The notes: generated from the sequence alone by a model not told the origin. Positions 25,727 through 35,170 are shown, counted from the stretch's first letter. The stretch is 64,000 nt of DNA from Pseudomonas fluorescens (GCF_902498195.1 NZ_CABVIY010000001.1:620001-684000), one strand, 5' to 3'. A program made the numbers and translations.

Positions 25727-25825
25727 GAGCGAGCAGGCTCGCGATGGACGGCCAGACACCGCGTTCATTCAGGCAGGGCGCGTTATCGTTGGCGACCATC
25801 GCGAGCCTGCTCGCTCCTACAGGGG
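25719..25825. repeat. REPIN overlapping the end of a TetR gene
   Basis: Arms CCCTTTAGGAGCGAGC (left, slightly degenerate) and GCTCGCTCCTACAGGGG (right). The left arm overlaps the last codons and the stop of the TetR gene. Confidence 0.85.
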
Positions 25826-25934
25826 ATTTGTGGCGTGTTCAGGTCTGGCTACGTCCCGGCATGTCGATGTGATGCTGCTGCACCCGGCGGCCGGATCGTG
25901 AGCCAGTTGCCCGGCAACCGCATCTGAAACAACA

Positions 25935-25962
25935 ACGGCAACCCTGGGGTTGCCGTTTTTTG
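25935..25962 (+). terminator. rho-independent terminator
   Basis: Stem ACGGCAACCC / GGGTTGCCGT with a 2-base loop followed by a run of T (25956-25962). It lies between convergent genes and reads as a terminator on the + strand; the A-rich flank could also serve the GntP transcript from the other side. Confidence 0.85.
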
Positions 25963-25974
25963 TGCGTTGGCGAA

Positions 25975-27366
25975 TCAGACCAGCCCGGTCGCGTAGTACA
26001 CGCCGATCACGAAAAACGCCGCCAGTACCTTGAAGATGGTCATGCCGAAGATGTCTTTATAGGCCTGGCGGTGGGTCAGGCCGGTGACCGCCAGCAGGGT
26101 TATGACCGCGCCGTTGTGGGGCAGGGTGTCCATGCCGCCGGCGGCCATTGCCGCCACGCGGTGCATGACTTCCAGCGGGATATGGGCGGCGTTGGCCGAT
26201 GCGATGAAGGTGTCGGACATGGCCGCCAGGGCAATGCTCATGCCGCCGGACGACGATCCGGTGATGCCGGCGAGCAGGTTGATGGTGATGGCCTGGTTGA
26301 CCAGGGGATTGGGGATCACCTTCAGCGCCTCGACCACCGCGACGAAGCCGGGCAGTGCGGCGATCACCGCACCGAAACCATATTCCGAGGCGGTATTGAG
26401 GGTGGCGAGCATGGCGCCACTCACGGCGGTCCGGCTGCCCTCGGCCAGTTTGCGCACGATGGTGCGGTAGCTGAACAGGAAGACCGTGACGATCCCCACC
26501 AGCAATGCCGCCTGCACCGACCAGATGGCGATCATTTTCGACACCTGGGTCTGGATCGGCGCCTTGAGCCCGGGCAGGTCGATTTCATAAACGCTGCCGT
26601 ACCAGTGCGGAATCCAGTGGGTGAAGGCCAGGTTCATCACGCCGACCAGCAGCAGCGGCAGCAGCGCCACCAGCGGGTGCGGCAGGGCGATGTCCTGCGG
26701 CGTTTCCGGTTCGTTGCGCAGATCGTGGCCGTAGCCTTCACCCGCGCGTTGCGCCTTGCGACGCTGGTGTTCGAGGTACAGCATGCCGCCGATCAGTACG
26801 AACAGCGAACCCAGCACGCCCAGCCAGGGCGCTGCCCAGGACGTGGTGCCGAAGAAGGTGGTGGGGATGATGTTCTGGATCTGCGGCGAACCCGGCAACG
26901 CGTCCATGGTGAAGGTGAAGGCGCCCAGGGCAATGGTCGCGGGCATCAGGCGCTTGGGAATATTGCTCTGGCGGAACATCTCCGCCGCGAAGGGGTAGAC
27001 CGCGAACACCACGACAAACAGCGAAACGCCGCCGTAGGTGAGCAGCGCGCAGACCAGCACGATGACCAGCATGGCCTGGCTGCTGCCGAGCACATGAATG
27101 ACGGATTTGACGATGGAACGGGAAAAACCGGACAACTCGATCAGCTTGCCGAACACGGCGCCGAGCAGGAACACCGGGAAGTAGAGCTTGATGAAGCCGA
27201 CCATCTTGTCCATGAAAATATCACTGAACGCCGGGGCAACCGCGCTGGGGTCAGTGAGCAAAACGGCAGCGAGCGCCGCGAGGGGCGCGAAGATAATGAC
27301 GCTATAGCCCCGGTAGGCAGCGAGCATTAACGCGAACAGCGCCAACAGGGCGATGATGACACTCAT
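25975..27366 (-). CDS. GntP-family permease
   Basis: 463 aa inner-membrane transporter with about 12 hydrophobic segments. ALGAFTFTMDALPGSPQIQN, GVVSL-type YGGVSLFVVVFAVYPFAAEM and GSSSGGMSIALAAM are typical of the GntP/GntT gluconate:proton symporter and related organic-acid carriers. It is the second gene after a histidinol-dehydrogenase-family enzyme (120-base gap), with a divergent LacI regulator beyond that. A polyhydroxylated acid or sulfonate is a reasonable substrate guess. Confidence 0.92.
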   Translation of the reverse strand: MSVIIALLALFALMLAAYRGYSVIIFAPLAALAAVLLTDPSAVAPAFSDIFMDKMVGFIKLYFPVFLLGAVFGKLIELSGFSRSIVKSVIHVLGSSQAMLVIVLVCALLTYGGVSLFVVVFAVYPFAAEMFRQSNIPKRLMPATIALGAFTFTMDALPGSPQIQNIIPTTFFGTTSWAAPWLGVLGSLFVLIGGMLYLEHQRRKAQRAGEGYGHDLRNEPETPQDIALPHPLVALLPLLLVGVMNLAFTHWIPHWYGSVYEIDLPGLKAPIQTQVSKMIAIWSVQAALLVGIVTVFLFSYRTIVRKLAEGSRTAVSGAMLATLNTASEYGFGAVIAALPGFVAVVEALKVIPNPLVNQAITINLLAGITGSSSGGMSIALAAMSDTFIASANAAHIPLEVMHRVAAMAAGGMDTLPHNGAVITLLAVTGLTHRQAYKDIFGMTIFKVLAAFFVIGVYYATGLV

Positions 27367-27445
27367 GGGATGTCCTTTGAGGCTGAGCCTGCAGCGCAGA
27401 GCAAGCGAGCGACGGACTGCGCATTGGCTGTGATTTATTGTTGTA

Positions 27446-27473
27446 GGGCCGCGCCCGTGGCGCGGCCCTTTTT
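27446..27473. other. stable stem-loop between two genes of an operon
   Basis: GGGCCGCGC and GCGCGGCCC pair across a 5-base loop (CCGTG) with TTTTT on the + strand side. The flanking genes are on the - strand, where no T-run follows, so it is more likely a transcript-stabilising or attenuating hairpin than a terminator for them. Confidence 0.6.
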
Positions 27474-27486
27474 AGCCAGGCGGGTG

Positions 27487-28794
27487 TTACTCGGCGATGC
27501 CGGCGTACGGCACGTGCTTGTGACCGTAGCGACGCACGCGGATGTTGGCCTGCTCGCCGTGGCCGGCGAACCCTTCCAGCGCGCACAGGCGCGAGCAGTA
27601 CTCACCGATCAGGGCGCTGGCTTCGTCGGTCATGACCTTCTGATAGGTGCAGGTCTTGATGAATTTGCCGACCCACAGGCCGCCGGTGTAGCGCGCCGCT
27701 TTCTTGGTCGGCAGGGTGTGGTTGGTGCCGATGGCCTTGTCGCCGTAGGACACGTTGGTGCGCGGGCCGAGGAACAGCGCGCCGTAGTTGCGCATGTGGG
27801 TGAGGAAGAAGTCCGGGTCGCGGGTCATCACTTGCACGTGCTCGAACGCCAGGTCGTTGGCGATGGCCAGCATTTCCTGTTCGTCCTCGGCCACGATCAC
27901 TTCGCCAAAGCTTTCCCAGGCCTGGCGGGCAATGCCTGCGGTCGGCAGGATTTGCAGCAGGCGTTCGATCTCGGCCATGGTCTCGCGGGCCAGTTTTTCC
28001 GAGGTGGTCAGCAGGATCGCCGGCGAATCCGGGCCGTGTTCGGCCTGGCCGAGCAGGTCGGTGGCGCAGATTTCGCCATCGACCGATTCGTCGGCGATCA
28101 CCAGGGTCTCGGTCGGGCCGGCGAACAGGTCAATACCCACGCGACCGAACAGTTGACGCTTGGCCTCGGCGACAAACGCGTTACCCGGGCCGACCAGCAT
28201 GTCCACCGGCTTGATGGCCTGGGTGCCCAGGGCCATGGCGCCGATCGCCTGGATGCCGCCCAGGCAGTAAATCTCATCGGCACCCGCCATGTGCTGCGCC
28301 GCGACAATGGCCGGTGCGGGTTTGCCGTGGAACGGCGGGGCGCAGGTGATGATGCGCGGCACACCGGCCACCTTGGCGGTGATCACCGACATGTGCGCCG
28401 AAGCCAGCAGCGGGTACTTGCCGCCCGGCACGTAGCAACCGGCGGCATTGACCGGGATGTTTTTGTGGCCCAGGACCACGCCCGGCAAGGTTTCGACTTC
28501 CAGGTCGCGCAGGCTGTTGCGCTGGTGCTGGGCGAAATTGCGCACCTGGGTCTGGGCGAATTCGATGTCGGCGATGTCGCGTTTGGTCAGCTGCGCCATG
28601 CAGGCATCGATCTCGGCGCTGGTGAGCCGGTAGTCCTCGCGATCCAGATTGTCGAAGCGAATGGACAGTTCACGTACGGCGGCGTCGCCACGTTCTTCGA
28701 TGTCGGCCAGGGTCTTTTCAACGGTGTCGCGTACTTCGCGGGCAGCCGATTTGATGACGGACGCTTCTGCGCCTTTTTTGAGCCAGATTGCCAT
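27487..28794 (-). CDS. histidinol dehydrogenase family enzyme (HpsN-like dehydrogenase)
   Basis: 435 aa protein of the HisD fold. It keeps [36 protein letters not shown], zinc-ligand GQAEHGPDS and GTNHTLPT, and Glu-His in AFEHVQV. It differs from biosynthetic HisD in [14 protein letters not shown] and in the C-terminal [16 protein letters not shown]. These differences, and its place beside a GntP permease and a LacI regulator rather than his genes, match catabolic members such as HpsN (sulfopropanediol 3-dehydrogenase). HpsO and HpsP partners are absent, so the substrate could be another polyol. The ATG at 28794 has AGGAC upstream. Confidence 0.88.
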   Translation of the reverse strand: MAIWLKKGAEASVIKSAAREVRDTVEKTLADIEERGDAAVRELSIRFDNLDREDYRLTSAEIDACMAQLTKRDIADIEFAQTQVRNFAQHQRNSLRDLEVETLPGVVLGHKNIPVNAAGCYVPGGKYPLLASAHMSVITAKVAGVPRIITCAPPFHGKPAPAIVAAQHMAGADEIYCLGGIQAIGAMALGTQAIKPVDMLVGPGNAFVAEAKRQLFGRVGIDLFAGPTETLVIADESVDGEICATDLLGQAEHGPDSPAILLTTSEKLARETMAEIERLLQILPTAGIARQAWESFGEVIVAEDEQEMLAIANDLAFEHVQVMTRDPDFFLTHMRNYGALFLGPRTNVSYGDKAIGTNHTLPTKKAARYTGGLWVGKFIKTCTYQKVMTDEASALIGEYCSRLCALEGFAGHGEQANIRVRRYGHKHVPYAGIAE

Positions 28795-28828
28795 GTGATG
28801 GAGTCCTGCACGTTGTTGTTTTGGGTTT

Positions 28829-28844
28829 TTGCATACGTATGCAA
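28829..28844. promoter_or_regulatory. candidate LacI-family operator
   Basis: Perfect 16-bp palindrome TTGCATACGTATGCAA with a central CG, the usual form of LacI/GalR operators. It lies 35 bases upstream of the HisD-family gene start, in the gap shared with the divergent LacI gene. Confidence 0.8.
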
Positions 28845-29005
28845 TTCGAGGCAATGCTAAGCCATTCCCTGGGCGGATGAAAAGGGGGGAGTCGAAAACT
28901 CTTGAAATTTCCCGGACGGGTTTGCCCTGTTCAGCGGCGAAACGGGCAGGGCGCACACCTCGGTTTGAATGGCAGGTATGATCGGCCTTTCAACTCCGGG
29001 CTGAG

Positions 29006-30085
29006 ATGCAAATGGCTGATTCCAACGACCCCCAACGGCACCCGATCACGGCCCACGATGTCGCCAGGCTGGCGGGTGTGTCGCAGTCGGCGGTGTCGCG
29101 AACCTTCACCAAGGGCGCCAGTGTTTCGGCGAAGACGCGCAGCAAGGTCGAGGAGGCCGCCGCCGCCCTCGGCTACCGGCCCAATCAATGGGCTCGCTCG
29201 TTGATCAAGCGCCGCTCCAACCTGATCGGCGTCGTCGCCCCGAGCATGGAGAACCCCTTTTATTCAGCGGTGCTGGAAGCGTTATCGGCGGCGTTCGAGG
29301 AGTTGGGCTATCGGGTCCTGCTGTTTTCCACGGCGAACCACGAAGACGCCGATCCGGTCCTCGAAGAAGTGCTGGGCTATCGCGTTGAAGCATTGATCCT
29401 GGTCTCGGCCAGCCTGTCGTCGCGCTTCGCCCTGGAGTGCAAGCAGACCGGCTTGCCGGTGGTGCTGCTCAATCGTCGAAATGACAGCAGCAGCATTTCC
29501 AGCGTGACCAGCGACAACGCCCAGGGCAGCATGGAAATTGCCCAATTCCTGGCGGCGGGCAACCATCGTCGGCTGGCCTACATCGCCGGCAAGGAAAGCT
29601 CCTCGACCAGCCGTGATCGCGAGCGCGGCTTCATCGACGCGCTGCAACGACTGGGGCAACCGGCGCCAGCGCGTGAAGTGGGGCACTACACGTTCGACGG
29701 CGCCATGGAGGCCACGCGGCGCCTGTTGTCGAGCGCGCATCCCGCTGACGGGATTTTTTGCGCGAACGACATCATGGCGCTGGGCGCCATCAACGTCGCC
29801 CGCGAAGAGTTCGGGCTGCAGCCGGGCAAAGATCTCTCAATCGTTGGTTTCGACGACATCGGCATGGCCGCCTGGCCGGTGTTTTCCCTGACCACCTATG
29901 TTCAACCGGTGCACGCCATGGTCAGCCGCGCGGTCGGCATCATCTGTGCGCAACTGGAAAATCCTGACACGGCGGCGATCCAGGACGTGGTGCGCGGGCA
30001 ATTGATCGTGCGCAAAAGCTCGAAGATCCCTGCGCACGGGGTGAAGCAGGGCCCCGACGGCCTGATCTGGCAGCCGGATGAATAA
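29006..30085 (+). CDS. LacI-family transcriptional regulator
   Basis: 359 aa regulator. The N-terminal helix-turn-helix is ITAHDVARLAGVSQSAVSRT (about 14-33), followed by the hinge ALGYRPNQWARSL and a periplasmic-binding-protein-like sensor domain (NLIGVVAPSMENPFYSAVLE ... SIVGFDDI). ATGs at 29006 and 29012 are both possible; GGGCTGAG lies just ahead. It is divergent from the HisD-family/GntP operon, with a perfect palindrome in between, and very likely represses that operon until the imported substrate is present. Confidence 0.93.
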   Translation: MQMADSNDPQRHPITAHDVARLAGVSQSAVSRTFTKGASVSAKTRSKVEEAAAALGYRPNQWARSLIKRRSNLIGVVAPSMENPFYSAVLEALSAAFEELGYRVLLFSTANHEDADPVLEEVLGYRVEALILVSASLSSRFALECKQTGLPVVLLNRRNDSSSISSVTSDNAQGSMEIAQFLAAGNHRRLAYIAGKESSSTSRDRERGFIDALQRLGQPAPAREVGHYTFDGAMEATRRLLSSAHPADGIFCANDIMALGAINVAREEFGLQPGKDLSIVGFDDIGMAAWPVFSLTTYVQPVHAMVSRAVGIICAQLENPDTAAIQDVVRGQLIVRKSSKIPAHGVKQGPDGLIWQPDE

Positions 30086-30102
30086 TCACCGGGTGTGATG
30101 CT

Positions 30103-30870
30103 TCAGCTGTCCAGCTCGATCACCAGCGCGCTGTCGAATCCGGGGTTCTCGTTCACGCCATTTTTGGCGTAGCCGCGCGGGTTGCAGACCACTCGGGTTT
30201 CACCCACCCGATAATCAAAACTGCCATGGGTATGCCCGTGCAGCCACAGGGCTGGCTGCCATTCCAGGATCCGTGCCTGGAGATCCGAAACGAAACTGGC
30301 ATTGATCGGTGAGCCGGCAAACTGCGGGCTGATGCTCGACCGTGTCGGGGCGAAATGTGAGATCACCACCGTCGGCGTCGTGCTGTCCCGGCGAAAGCAC
30401 TCGTCCAGCCAGGCGACGGTCTGCAGGAAAATCAGCTGGGACAGCGCCGGGGTAAACAAGTCGGGAAAGTCTGGCGAAATCCTGATGTGGCTGAAGTCGC
30501 GCATCAGCTGCGTCGCCAGGTCAACACCCCGGGCCCGATCCTGCGCATCGTCGAACAGGCGATAGTCCGACCACAGCGTGCAGCCCAGAAAACGCACGCC
30601 GTCGTGCAGGTATTCCGAGCGCTCCAGCACGCGGATCCCGGTGCCTTGCGCCAGGCTGTCGAGCTGTTCATAGGTTGAAGCCAGATCGCTGCCATAGAAC
30701 TCATGATTGCCCGCCACATACAGGATCGGGGCCGGGCAGGCCCTGGCCCATTCGATGGCCCTGGCCGGCCGGGCGATGTCACCGGCCAGCACGACGATGT
30801 CGGCCTGCACGTCGGGGAAAGGCATCAGGTCGACGGACAAGTGGAGGTCAGAGAGCAAGGCGATGCGCAC
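30103..30870 (-). CDS. calcineurin-like metallophosphoesterase
   Basis: 255 aa protein with the metallophosphoesterase motif series: SDLHLS at the N-terminus (D8, H10), AGDIARP, AGNHEFYG, VVISHFAP and WLHGHTHGSFD. These bind two metal ions and hydrolyse phosphomono- or diesters. No signal peptide, so cytoplasmic. It converges on the LacI gene with only 17 bases between and has no operon partner. Substrate unknown. Confidence 0.92.
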   Translation of the reverse strand: MRIALLSDLHLSVDLMPFPDVQADIVVLAGDIARPARAIEWARACPAPILYVAGNHEFYGSDLASTYEQLDSLAQGTGIRVLERSEYLHDGVRFLGCTLWSDYRLFDDAQDRARGVDLATQLMRDFSHIRISPDFPDLFTPALSQLIFLQTVAWLDECFRRDSTTPTVVISHFAPTRSSISPQFAGSPINASFVSDLQARILEWQPALWLHGHTHGSFDYRVGETRVVCNPRGYAKNGVNENPGFDSALVIELDS

Positions 30871-31101
30871 GGGTCAATTCCTTGTGTGTTGGCTACTGGA
30901 CAGCGTTGTGCAGAGTGGATGCCTCACTGTATCTCCCCGGACGGCACAGGTCAGCCTTGATCAAGCTTGCGAAGCCTAAGCTAATTCCAAAAAGATATTT
31001 ATTTAACTTTTTTAAGATCGATTAGCTTTATGCGTTCTTGAGAGCGCTACGTTTAACACCCTGGCGCTTGGCCAATTTCCTACCCTGGGCCGGGAGCTCC
31101 T

Positions 31102-33210
31102 GTGACCATCATACAAACCTCTTTGTCGACTGACCGGATCGAGTCCTCGCAGAGATTTCCGGCACCCGTCGACGACCCCGTCAATGACAGCGATGTCGTG
31201 CTCGAACTGCGCGACATCACCAAGGCCTATGTGCGCAAAGGCCAGTCGGCAGCGCCTGCGGTCAGCAACGTCAGCCTGAAAGTGCGTCGCGGCGAAGTGC
31301 TGTGCCTGATGGGCACGTCCGGCAGCGGCAAGTCGACGTTGCTGCGCCACATCAACCGCTTGATCGAGCCCACCAGCGGCGAGGTGCTGATCGACGGACA
31401 GGCCATCAGCGGCTTGAGCAACCAGGCGCTACGCGCGCTGCGGTCGCGGCGCATCGGCATGGTGTTCCAGCATTTTGGCCTGTTGCCCCATCGCACGATC
31501 CTCGACAACGTCGCGCTGCCCCTTGAGCTGCGCGGCGAGCCCGAGTCGGTGCGCCATGCGGCGGCCGCCGAGCAATTGCAGGCGGTCGGCCTGGACGGCT
31601 GGGGCGAGCACTATCCCCATGAACTGTCCGGTGGCATGCAACAGCGGGTGGGATTCGCCCGGGCCCTGGTGACCAAGCCGGACATCCTGCTGATGGACGA
31701 GCCGTTCAGCGCCCTGGACCCGACCATCCGCCGCGACCTGCAAACGCATTTCCTGAAGCTGGCCCGTGAACGCGGCATCAGCACCTTGCTGGTCACCCAC
31801 GATCCGCTCGAAGCGATCCGCCTCGCCGATCGCATCGCCGTGCTGCGCCAGGGGCGCCTGGTGCAATTGGGCACCCCCGATCAATTGCTTGAGCACCCTG
31901 CGGACGCCGAAGTCGCCGAGTTTTTCCGCGATTGCCAGCCAACGGCATCGCCTTCGCCATTGCAAAGCCCGGCCAGCGCTCGTGCGGCGACGGCGCCACG
32001 CCAGCCCCGTGAGCCATCCGCCGTTCACAGCTTGTCGCGCTGGCAAGCGCTGTTGCTGGGGCCGGCAGCCCTGGCGGCGCGAGGCAAGGGCGGGGCGTTC
32101 TGGCTGACGTTTGCCGCCGAGCTCGCGGCCTTCGCCGTGCTGGGCCAAGGCATTGTCAGCGGGACTTGGCTGGCGGTGCTCGCGGCCCTGATCGTGCTGG
32201 GCGCCAGTCGCTATGTGGCGCTGTCGCTGACCCGCCAGCCATCACGGCGCGAAGGGGCGGGCTGGGGCTGGCCCCTGGCACTGCTGCTGGTGAGCCAGGC
32301 CCTGGTGATCTGGCGCGTGATCACCCCTGACACCACCCATGCGTTGCTGCAGTTCCCGGAAAACCGCCAGGCGCTGTTGCTGGCGGCGGACAGCATCGAC
32401 CAATTCATCGGCTGGTCCCAGGTGACCTTCGAGGGCGCGTTCGTCGGCGTGATCGTCGCCGTGCGTACGGTCATCGAAGGCATCGAAAACCTGCTCGGCT
32501 GGCTGCCCTGGCCGGTGTCGGCGCTGGCCGTGGTGTTTCTCGCCTGGCGTTCGGCGGGCGCGGCGTTGGGCCTGACCAGCGGCGCGGCCTTGTTGTACAT
32601 CGGCCTGTTCGGTTTCTGGGAACACACCATCGCCACCCTGGCGTTGGTCGGCTCATCGGTGCTGATCGCCCTGGTCCTTGGCGTGCCGACCGGCATCCTG
32701 CTGGCGAAGCGGCCGCTGGTGCGTCGCCTGTTCACGCCGTTGCTGGATGTGATGCAGACACTGCCGACCTTCGTTTACCTGATTCCGGCCGTGGCGTTTT
32801 TCTCGGTCGGCAAGACCCCGGCCGTGATCGCGACGGTGATTTTTGCCCTGGCGCCGATGATCCGCCTGACCTCGCTGGGTATCCAGGAAGTGCCCAAGGA
32901 TGCCGTCGAAGCGGCGGTCGCCCACGGTGCCAGCCCCTGGCAAACCCTGATCAAGGTGCAGTTGCCACTGGCGCGCCGCTCATTGCTGCTGGGGATCAAC
33001 CAGACCATCGTCATGAGCCTGTCGATGGTGGTGGTGGCGGCCCTGATCGGCGCCGGCGGCCTGGGTTACGACGTGATGACCGCGCTGCGCAACATCAAGG
33101 GCGGCGAGGGCATGCTCGCCGGCGTGGCGATCGTGCTGTGCGCGCTGATACCGGATCGAATCATTCAATCGAGCTTGCGCAAGCAAGATCACCTGCACAA
33201 TCAACAGTGA
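31102..33210 (+). CDS. fused ATPase-permease of a glycine-betaine-type ABC importer
   Basis: 702 aa protein starting at a GTG with GGGAG 6 bases upstream. Residues 30-275 are an ABC ATPase: Walker A GTSGSGKST (71-79), signature LSGGMQQR (175-182), Walker B ILLMDEP (195-201), and HFGLLPHRTILDNVALP typical of ProV/OpuAA, but without the usual C-terminal CBS domains. After a linker (about 275-330) comes a ProW/OpuAB-type permease with several helices and the coupling loop VPKDAVEAAVAHGASPWQT near residue 600. These are normally two genes. The binding protein follows 8 bases later. Substrate probably betaine or another quaternary or sulfonium compound. Confidence 0.92.
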   Translation: MTIIQTSLSTDRIESSQRFPAPVDDPVNDSDVVLELRDITKAYVRKGQSAAPAVSNVSLKVRRGEVLCLMGTSGSGKSTLLRHINRLIEPTSGEVLIDGQAISGLSNQALRALRSRRIGMVFQHFGLLPHRTILDNVALPLELRGEPESVRHAAAAEQLQAVGLDGWGEHYPHELSGGMQQRVGFARALVTKPDILLMDEPFSALDPTIRRDLQTHFLKLARERGISTLLVTHDPLEAIRLADRIAVLRQGRLVQLGTPDQLLEHPADAEVAEFFRDCQPTASPSPLQSPASARAATAPRQPREPSAVHSLSRWQALLLGPAALAARGKGGAFWLTFAAELAAFAVLGQGIVSGTWLAVLAALIVLGASRYVALSLTRQPSRREGAGWGWPLALLLVSQALVIWRVITPDTTHALLQFPENRQALLLAADSIDQFIGWSQVTFEGAFVGVIVAVRTVIEGIENLLGWLPWPVSALAVVFLAWRSAGAALGLTSGAALLYIGLFGFWEHTIATLALVGSSVLIALVLGVPTGILLAKRPLVRRLFTPLLDVMQTLPTFVYLIPAVAFFSVGKTPAVIATVIFALAPMIRLTSLGIQEVPKDAVEAAVAHGASPWQTLIKVQLPLARRSLLLGINQTIVMSLSMVVVAALIGAGGLGYDVMTALRNIKGGEGMLAGVAIVLCALIPDRIIQSSLRKQDHLHNQQ

Positions 33211-33218
33211 GACTTATC

Positions 33219-34268
33219 GTGAAGACACATTTCTCTCGTACGCTTGGCGCGGCTGCGCTGCTGACTTCCCTGATTCTTCCAGCAACCGTCATGGCCAAGG
33301 ACAAAATCGTCATTGGCGAGCAGAACTGGACCGGTGCCATCGCCATTCAGCACATCCTGGGCGAGGTGATCAAGACCCGTCTCGATGGCGACGTCTCGTA
33401 CCTGGCCGGGGATGTCCCGGTGCTGTTCAGTGCCGCTGCCAAAGGCGATGGCTCGGTCGACGTGCTGACCGACATCTGGCTGCCGAACCAGTCGGCCGCC
33501 TGGGCCAAATACGTCACCGCCGGCACGAAGTCATTGGTCCCCAACGTTCAACCCTATGCGGGAGAGCAAGGGTTCTACATCCCGGGCTACTTGCAGGACA
33601 AGTACGGGGTCAAGTCCATCTATGACCTGAAAAAACCGGAAGTGGCCAAGCTCTTCGAACCGCTGGGTGGCGGCAAGGCCCAGTTGCTGGTCGGGCCTGC
33701 GGGCTGGGAGTCAACGTACATTGGCCAGATCAAGGCCAAGGATTACGGCTTCGCCGATAAATTCGAATCGGTGTCCACGGAAGCCGCGGTGACTTACTCC
33801 AAGCTGGCGGCGGCCTACAAGGCCCAGCGCGGCGTGGTGTTCTATGCCTACACCCCGGACTGGATCTTCTCGGCGTTCGACCTGCGTCGCCTGGAAGAAC
33901 CCGCGTTCGACGGTTATGCCCAGGACAACAAAAAAGGCGACCCGCTGTACAAGGCCGATGGCTGCTGGAAGTTCATCAGCCCGACGGTCGACCCGGACTG
34001 GTTGAACAAGAGCCAGATCACCTGCGCCTTCCCGGATGCCAAAGTCTACGTGCTGGCGTCGGCGGCCTTGAACAAGCGCGCACCGAAAATTGCCGAGTTC
34101 CTGCACAACTTCGCCATCGCGCCGGCGCAACTCAACGACCTGATCCTGAAGATCGAGAAGGAAAAACAACCGGCTGACGTCGCCGCCAAGGCCTGGGTCC
34201 AGGCCAACGGTGCCACCGTCGATCAATGGCTGACCGCCTCGGCGCCGAAAGTCAGTGCCGCGCAATGA
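33219..34268 (+). CDS. glycine-betaine-type ABC substrate-binding protein
   Basis: 349 aa periplasmic protein of the ProX/OpuAC family. It starts at a GTG (33219) eight bases after the transporter gene; the first 26 residues form a signal peptide ending ATVMA. IVIGEQNWTGAIAIQHILGEV and VDVLTDIWLPNQSAAWAKYV are typical of this family, and Trp/Tyr-rich segments (NWTG, YTPDWIFSAF, WLPN) could form the aromatic cage for quaternary ammonium or sulfonium groups. The 3' end overlaps the homocysteine methyltransferase gene by 4 bases. Confidence 0.92.
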   Translation: MKTHFSRTLGAAALLTSLILPATVMAKDKIVIGEQNWTGAIAIQHILGEVIKTRLDGDVSYLAGDVPVLFSAAAKGDGSVDVLTDIWLPNQSAAWAKYVTAGTKSLVPNVQPYAGEQGFYIPGYLQDKYGVKSIYDLKKPEVAKLFEPLGGGKAQLLVGPAGWESTYIGQIKAKDYGFADKFESVSTEAAVTYSKLAAAYKAQRGVVFYAYTPDWIFSAFDLRRLEEPAFDGYAQDNKKGDPLYKADGCWKFISPTVDPDWLNKSQITCAFPDAKVYVLASAALNKRAPKIAEFLHNFAIAPAQLNDLILKIEKEKQPADVAAKAWVQANGATVDQWLTASAPKVSAAQ

Positions 34269-35170
34269 GTGCCACTTCCTTGCGCTTGCTCGATGGCGGC
34301 ATGGGACGTGAGTTGCAGCGCATCGGCGCGCCATTTCGCCAGCCGGAATGGTCGGCGCTGGCGCTGATCGAAGCGCCGCAGTTTGTGCAGCAGGCACACC
34401 AGGCGTTCATCGATGCCGGCGCCCGAATCATTACCACCAACAGCTACGCCGTGGTGCCTTTTCACATCGGTGAGGAGCGCTTTGCCGCGCAGGGGCGAAC
34501 CCTGGCTGAGCGGGCGGGGCGCCTGGCCCGTCAGGCGGCGTCTGGCAGCGTCGAAGCGGTCACGGTGGCCGGTTCGCTTCCGCCGGCCCTCGGGTCGTAT
34601 CGACCGGACCTGTTTGATCATCAACGCTCGGTCGCGATCCACCGCGAGCTGATCGCCGGATTGCAGGCGCACGTGGATGTCTGGCTGGCGGAGACCCAAA
34701 GCTCCATCGCTGAAGTGCGGGCAGTGGTGGAGGCGCTCGATCTCGATATCGCCATCAAACCGCTGTGGCTGTCCTTCACGCTGCTGGATGACGTGGATGG
34801 GCCGCCGCGGTTGCGCTCCACGGAACCGGTGGCCGACGCGGTACGCGCGGCGGCCAGCCTTGGGGCGTCGGCGGTGTTGTTCAATTGCAGCCAGCCGGAA
34901 GTCATGGCGGCGGCGTTGGCCGAGGCCCGTGAGGTCATTGTGGCGCTCGGCCAGGCGGTTGAGCTGGGCGTCTACGCCAACGCTTTCCCGCCGGTCAACG
35001 CCGAGGCGGAGGCCAACAGCACCTTGCTGGAGATCCGTCGCGACCTGGGGCCGGAGGCTTATCTGCACTGGTCTCGGGCGTGGGTGGCGGCCGGGGCCAG
35101 TATCGTGGGTGGGTGTTGCGGGATCGGGCCTGAGCATATTGCGCAGCTGGATTTACACCTATTGGCTTAG
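34265..35170 (+). CDS. homocysteine S-methyltransferase family protein
   Basis: 301 aa zinc-dependent methyltransferase domain protein. LLDGGMGRELQRIG at the N-terminus, ITTNSYAVVP, FNCSQPE (first zinc Cys) and GGCCGIGPEHI (Cys pair) define the family (MmuM, BHMT). The ATG overlaps the stop of the binding-protein gene (ATGA). Being coupled to a betaine-type importer suggests that the imported compound (betaine, S-methylmethionine or another methylated onium compound) is the methyl donor to homocysteine. That link is inference. Confidence 0.92.
   Translation: MSATSLRLLDGGMGRELQRIGAPFRQPEWSALALIEAPQFVQQAHQAFIDAGARIITTNSYAVVPFHIGEERFAAQGRTLAERAGRLARQAASGSVEAVTVAGSLPPALGSYRPDLFDHQRSVAIHRELIAGLQAHVDVWLAETQSSIAEVRAVVEALDLDIAIKPLWLSFTLLDDVDGPPRLRSTEPVADAVRAAASLGASAVLFNCSQPEVMAAALAEAREVIVALGQAVELGVYANAFPPVNAEAEANSTLLEIRRDLGPEAYLHWSRAWVAAGASIVGGCCGIGPEHIAQLDLHLLA

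Noticed and set aside
4306..25825. A CRISPR array, considered because similar palindromes recur
   Set aside because: Repeats are paired inverted arms at scattered intergenic sites, not evenly spaced direct repeats with unique spacers, and there are no cas genes.
27446..27473. Terminator for the HisD-family gene
   Set aside because: The T-run lies on the + strand side, but the flanking genes are on the - strand; listed as a hairpin only.
25960..28860. Two long + strand frames opposite the GntP and HisD-family genes
   Set aside because: Antisense shadows; translations are biased (Gln/Arg/His/Gly) and the opposite-strand proteins have clear motifs.
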